This document shows positions 6,665 through 7,021 of a stretch of 7,021 bases of DNA, in pieces. Positions within the stretch are counted from its first letter, which is position 1. Every line of letters starts with the position of its first letter. The notes under the pieces are model-generated. The model made no database searches and was not told the origin of the DNA. It saw only the letters and a list, made by a program, of their open reading frames with translations. The DNA comes from DATDVH01 sp035290045 (lineage in GTDB: Bacteria; Patescibacteriota; Microgenomatia; UBA1406; HO2-37-13b). The stretch lies in NCBI GenBank assembly GCA_035290045.1, contig DATDVH010000068.1, positions 1 through 7,021 of the forward strand, read 5' to 3'. The position numbers were made by a program, and so were the translations under genes.

Positions 6665-6804
6665 ACTTTGTCTAAATTACTGAACGCAGTACGACTTTTT
6701 TTGAACGAAATCCCTAATTGCCACGCTTCGCGCGGCAGGAACGAAGCCTGACGCTCAGGCAGGCAAAAATTCCTTCCCTCCAAACCCTTCTTCCGCCGCG
6801 CCAT
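6661..6804 (-). CDS. Possible 47-residue small protein, or open frame through a GC-rich repeat
   Basis: An ATG at 6804 opens 47 codons ending in TGA at 6663-6661, so the stop shares ATGA with the first nuclease ATG, the classical arrangement of translationally coupled genes. The peptide is basic, starts MARRKKGLEGR and ends SRTAFSNLDKV, with no membrane segment. Against it being a gene: no Shine-Dalgarno sequence or clear promoter is seen. The first two-thirds is much richer in GC than all neighbouring genes (CGG, CTG, GCG and GAG codons), and it is made largely of palindromes that look like a repeat. It would be the only TGA-terminated frame in the window. I recognise no family. Confidence 0.3.
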   Translation of the reverse strand: MARRKKGLEGRNFCLPERQASFLPREAWQLGISFKKSRTAFSNLDKV

Positions 6805-6812
6805 CGCGGGAA
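6719..6812. repeat. GC-rich patch of three palindromes
   Basis: Within AT-rich surroundings, three hairpins follow one another. The first is TGCC-A-CGC, loop TTC, GCG-C-GGCA (6719-6737; 7 pairs and one A/C mismatch). The second is GCCTGA, loop CGC, TCAGGC (6746-6760; 6 perfect pairs). The third is CCGCG, loop CCAT, CGCGG (6796-6809), extended by TTC/GAA (6791-6793 with 6810-6812) across a 2-nt bulge. GAACGAA is repeated at 6703-6709 and 6739-6745, and GGCAGG at 6734-6739 and 6758-6763. The composition and structure suggest an interspersed palindromic element or a structured RNA. With one copy in view I cannot show dispersal. Confidence 0.6.
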
Positions 6813-6832
6813 TGATTCTTTTTTTATTTTTT
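6791..6832 (+). terminator. Hairpin plus T-tract, plus-strand orientation
   Basis: The GC stem CCGCG/CGCGG with TTC/GAA extension (6791-6812) is followed 4 nt later by a T-rich run (6816-6832, 15 of 17 T). This is the form of a Rho-independent terminator on the plus strand. No plus-strand gene leads into it: the nearest ends at 6143, with the nuclease antisense in between. It may end a short plus-strand RNA or read-through antisense transcript, or be incidental. Confidence 0.35.
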
Positions 6833-6928
6833 ATCAAAAACTGGAAACGGATAAGACGTTGCTACCTTATCATATAGCTCGACCTTAATCTAATAAACCC
6901 TTGCTTTTGAAAAATTCAAAAATTCAAA
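6813..6928. other. AT-rich spacer with a small hairpin and a tandem octamer
   Basis: No gene is clear here. The stretch holds an inverted repeat GATAAG/CTTATC (6850-6855 and 6866-6871, 10-nt loop) and a tandem octamer AAAATTCA (6911-6918 and 6919-6926). On the minus strand, 21 codons (6889-6827) before a TAA read like the end of a protein (ending YPFPVFDKK) but lack a start. They are in the same frame as the short coding tail at 6929-7021, separated from it by a TAA and a TAG. No tRNA or promoter of good quality was found. Confidence 0.4.
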
Positions 6929-7021
6929 TTATTGATTGTTTAACAACTTGTATTTCTTTTTATCAAGTAGCTTTACGTCGCCTTTATTCTTCCAAATTTC
7001 CTTAAAATCTTTGTTTCTCAT
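6929..7021 (-). CDS. 3' end of a minus-strand gene running off the window
   Basis: The frame is open to the last base and ends in TAA (6931-6929), giving 30 residues that are lysine-rich and contain WKNKGDVKLLDKKKYKLL. The last three bases of the window form an ATG on this strand. The gene could be only 30 codons long or, more likely, this Met is internal to a longer gene. The charge and lack of hydrophobic stretches suggest a soluble C-terminal tail. I recognise no family. It points the same way as the nuclease but is separated from it by about 260 nt. Confidence 0.4.
   Translation of the reverse strand: MRNKDFKEIWKNKGDVKLLDKKKYKLLNNQ

Noticed and set aside
6719..6760. Terminator of the 30-codon minus-strand gene
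   Set aside because: The hairpins are not followed by a T-tract on the minus strand; the T-rich run is only on the plus-strand side of the third stem.
1..7021. Possible recoding of TGA, because none of the long genes ends in TGA
   Set aside because: Seven genes end in TAA or TAG, but the conserved proteins are full length with no in-frame TGA and use TGG for Trp and normal Gly codons. The sample is small and an AT-rich genome favours TAA.
6665..7021. tRNA or CRISPR repeat in the right-hand non-coding stretch
   Set aside because: No T-loop GTTCGA-type motif or cloverleaf is visible on either strand, and the short repeats are not regularly spaced with unique spacers.

Overview
The window is AT-rich and gene-dense. 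It has short or negative intergenic gaps, compact housekeeping genes, several starts with no visible Shine-Dalgarno sequence, and one small GC-rich, palindrome-rich patch. The mix of a folA-folC pair, a bacterial cysS, a small membrane-anchored thermonuclease and uncharacterised lineage-type proteins suits a reduced-genome bacterium of the Patescibacteria/CPR type (inferred from style; no rRNA is present to prove it). All genes read as full-length frames under the standard bacterial code.

Layout. (1) Positions 1-1645, plus strand: the 3' end of dihydrofolate reductase (folA) and, 19 nt later, folylpolyglutamate/dihydrofolate synthase (folC), a folate-processing operon. (2) Positions 1642-4854, minus strand, read right to left: a six-helix membrane protein resembling the ferric-reductase/MsrQ membrane domain; cysS, whose start lies 34 nt inside the membrane gene; and a BioF2-like GNAT acyltransferase with its own near-consensus promoter (TTGACA, 17 nt, TATAAA). 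folC and the acyltransferase converge and share 4 nt at their stops. (3) A 50-nt divergent promoter region at 4855-4904. (4) Positions 4905-6143, plus strand: a 412-residue soluble protein I do not recognise. (5) Positions 6140-6664, minus strand: a membrane-anchored staphylococcal-nuclease-family enzyme that again converges with a 4-nt stop overlap. (6) Positions 6665-7021: a GC-rich palindromic patch containing a 47-codon frame whose TGA overlaps the nuclease ATG, a hairpin with a T-tract on the plus strand, AT-rich spacer, and the last 30 codons of a minus-strand frame that runs off the window.

How it fits together. folA and folC maintain reduced, polyglutamylated folates. CysS is essential for translation. 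The nuclease probably acts on nucleic acid outside the membrane, plausibly for nucleotide scavenging. The most interesting signals are: -10 boxes 9-11 nt upstream of three start codons, two of them in an almost identical TATAATAATAGCA..CTATG context, which implies leaderless or near-leaderless mRNAs; a cysS promoter that appears to sit inside the coding end of the upstream gene; a ferric-reductase-like protein with none of the expected heme-ligand histidines; and the GC-rich palindromic element fused to the nuclease start. I saw no CRISPR array, tRNA, rRNA, transposase or recognised defence system.
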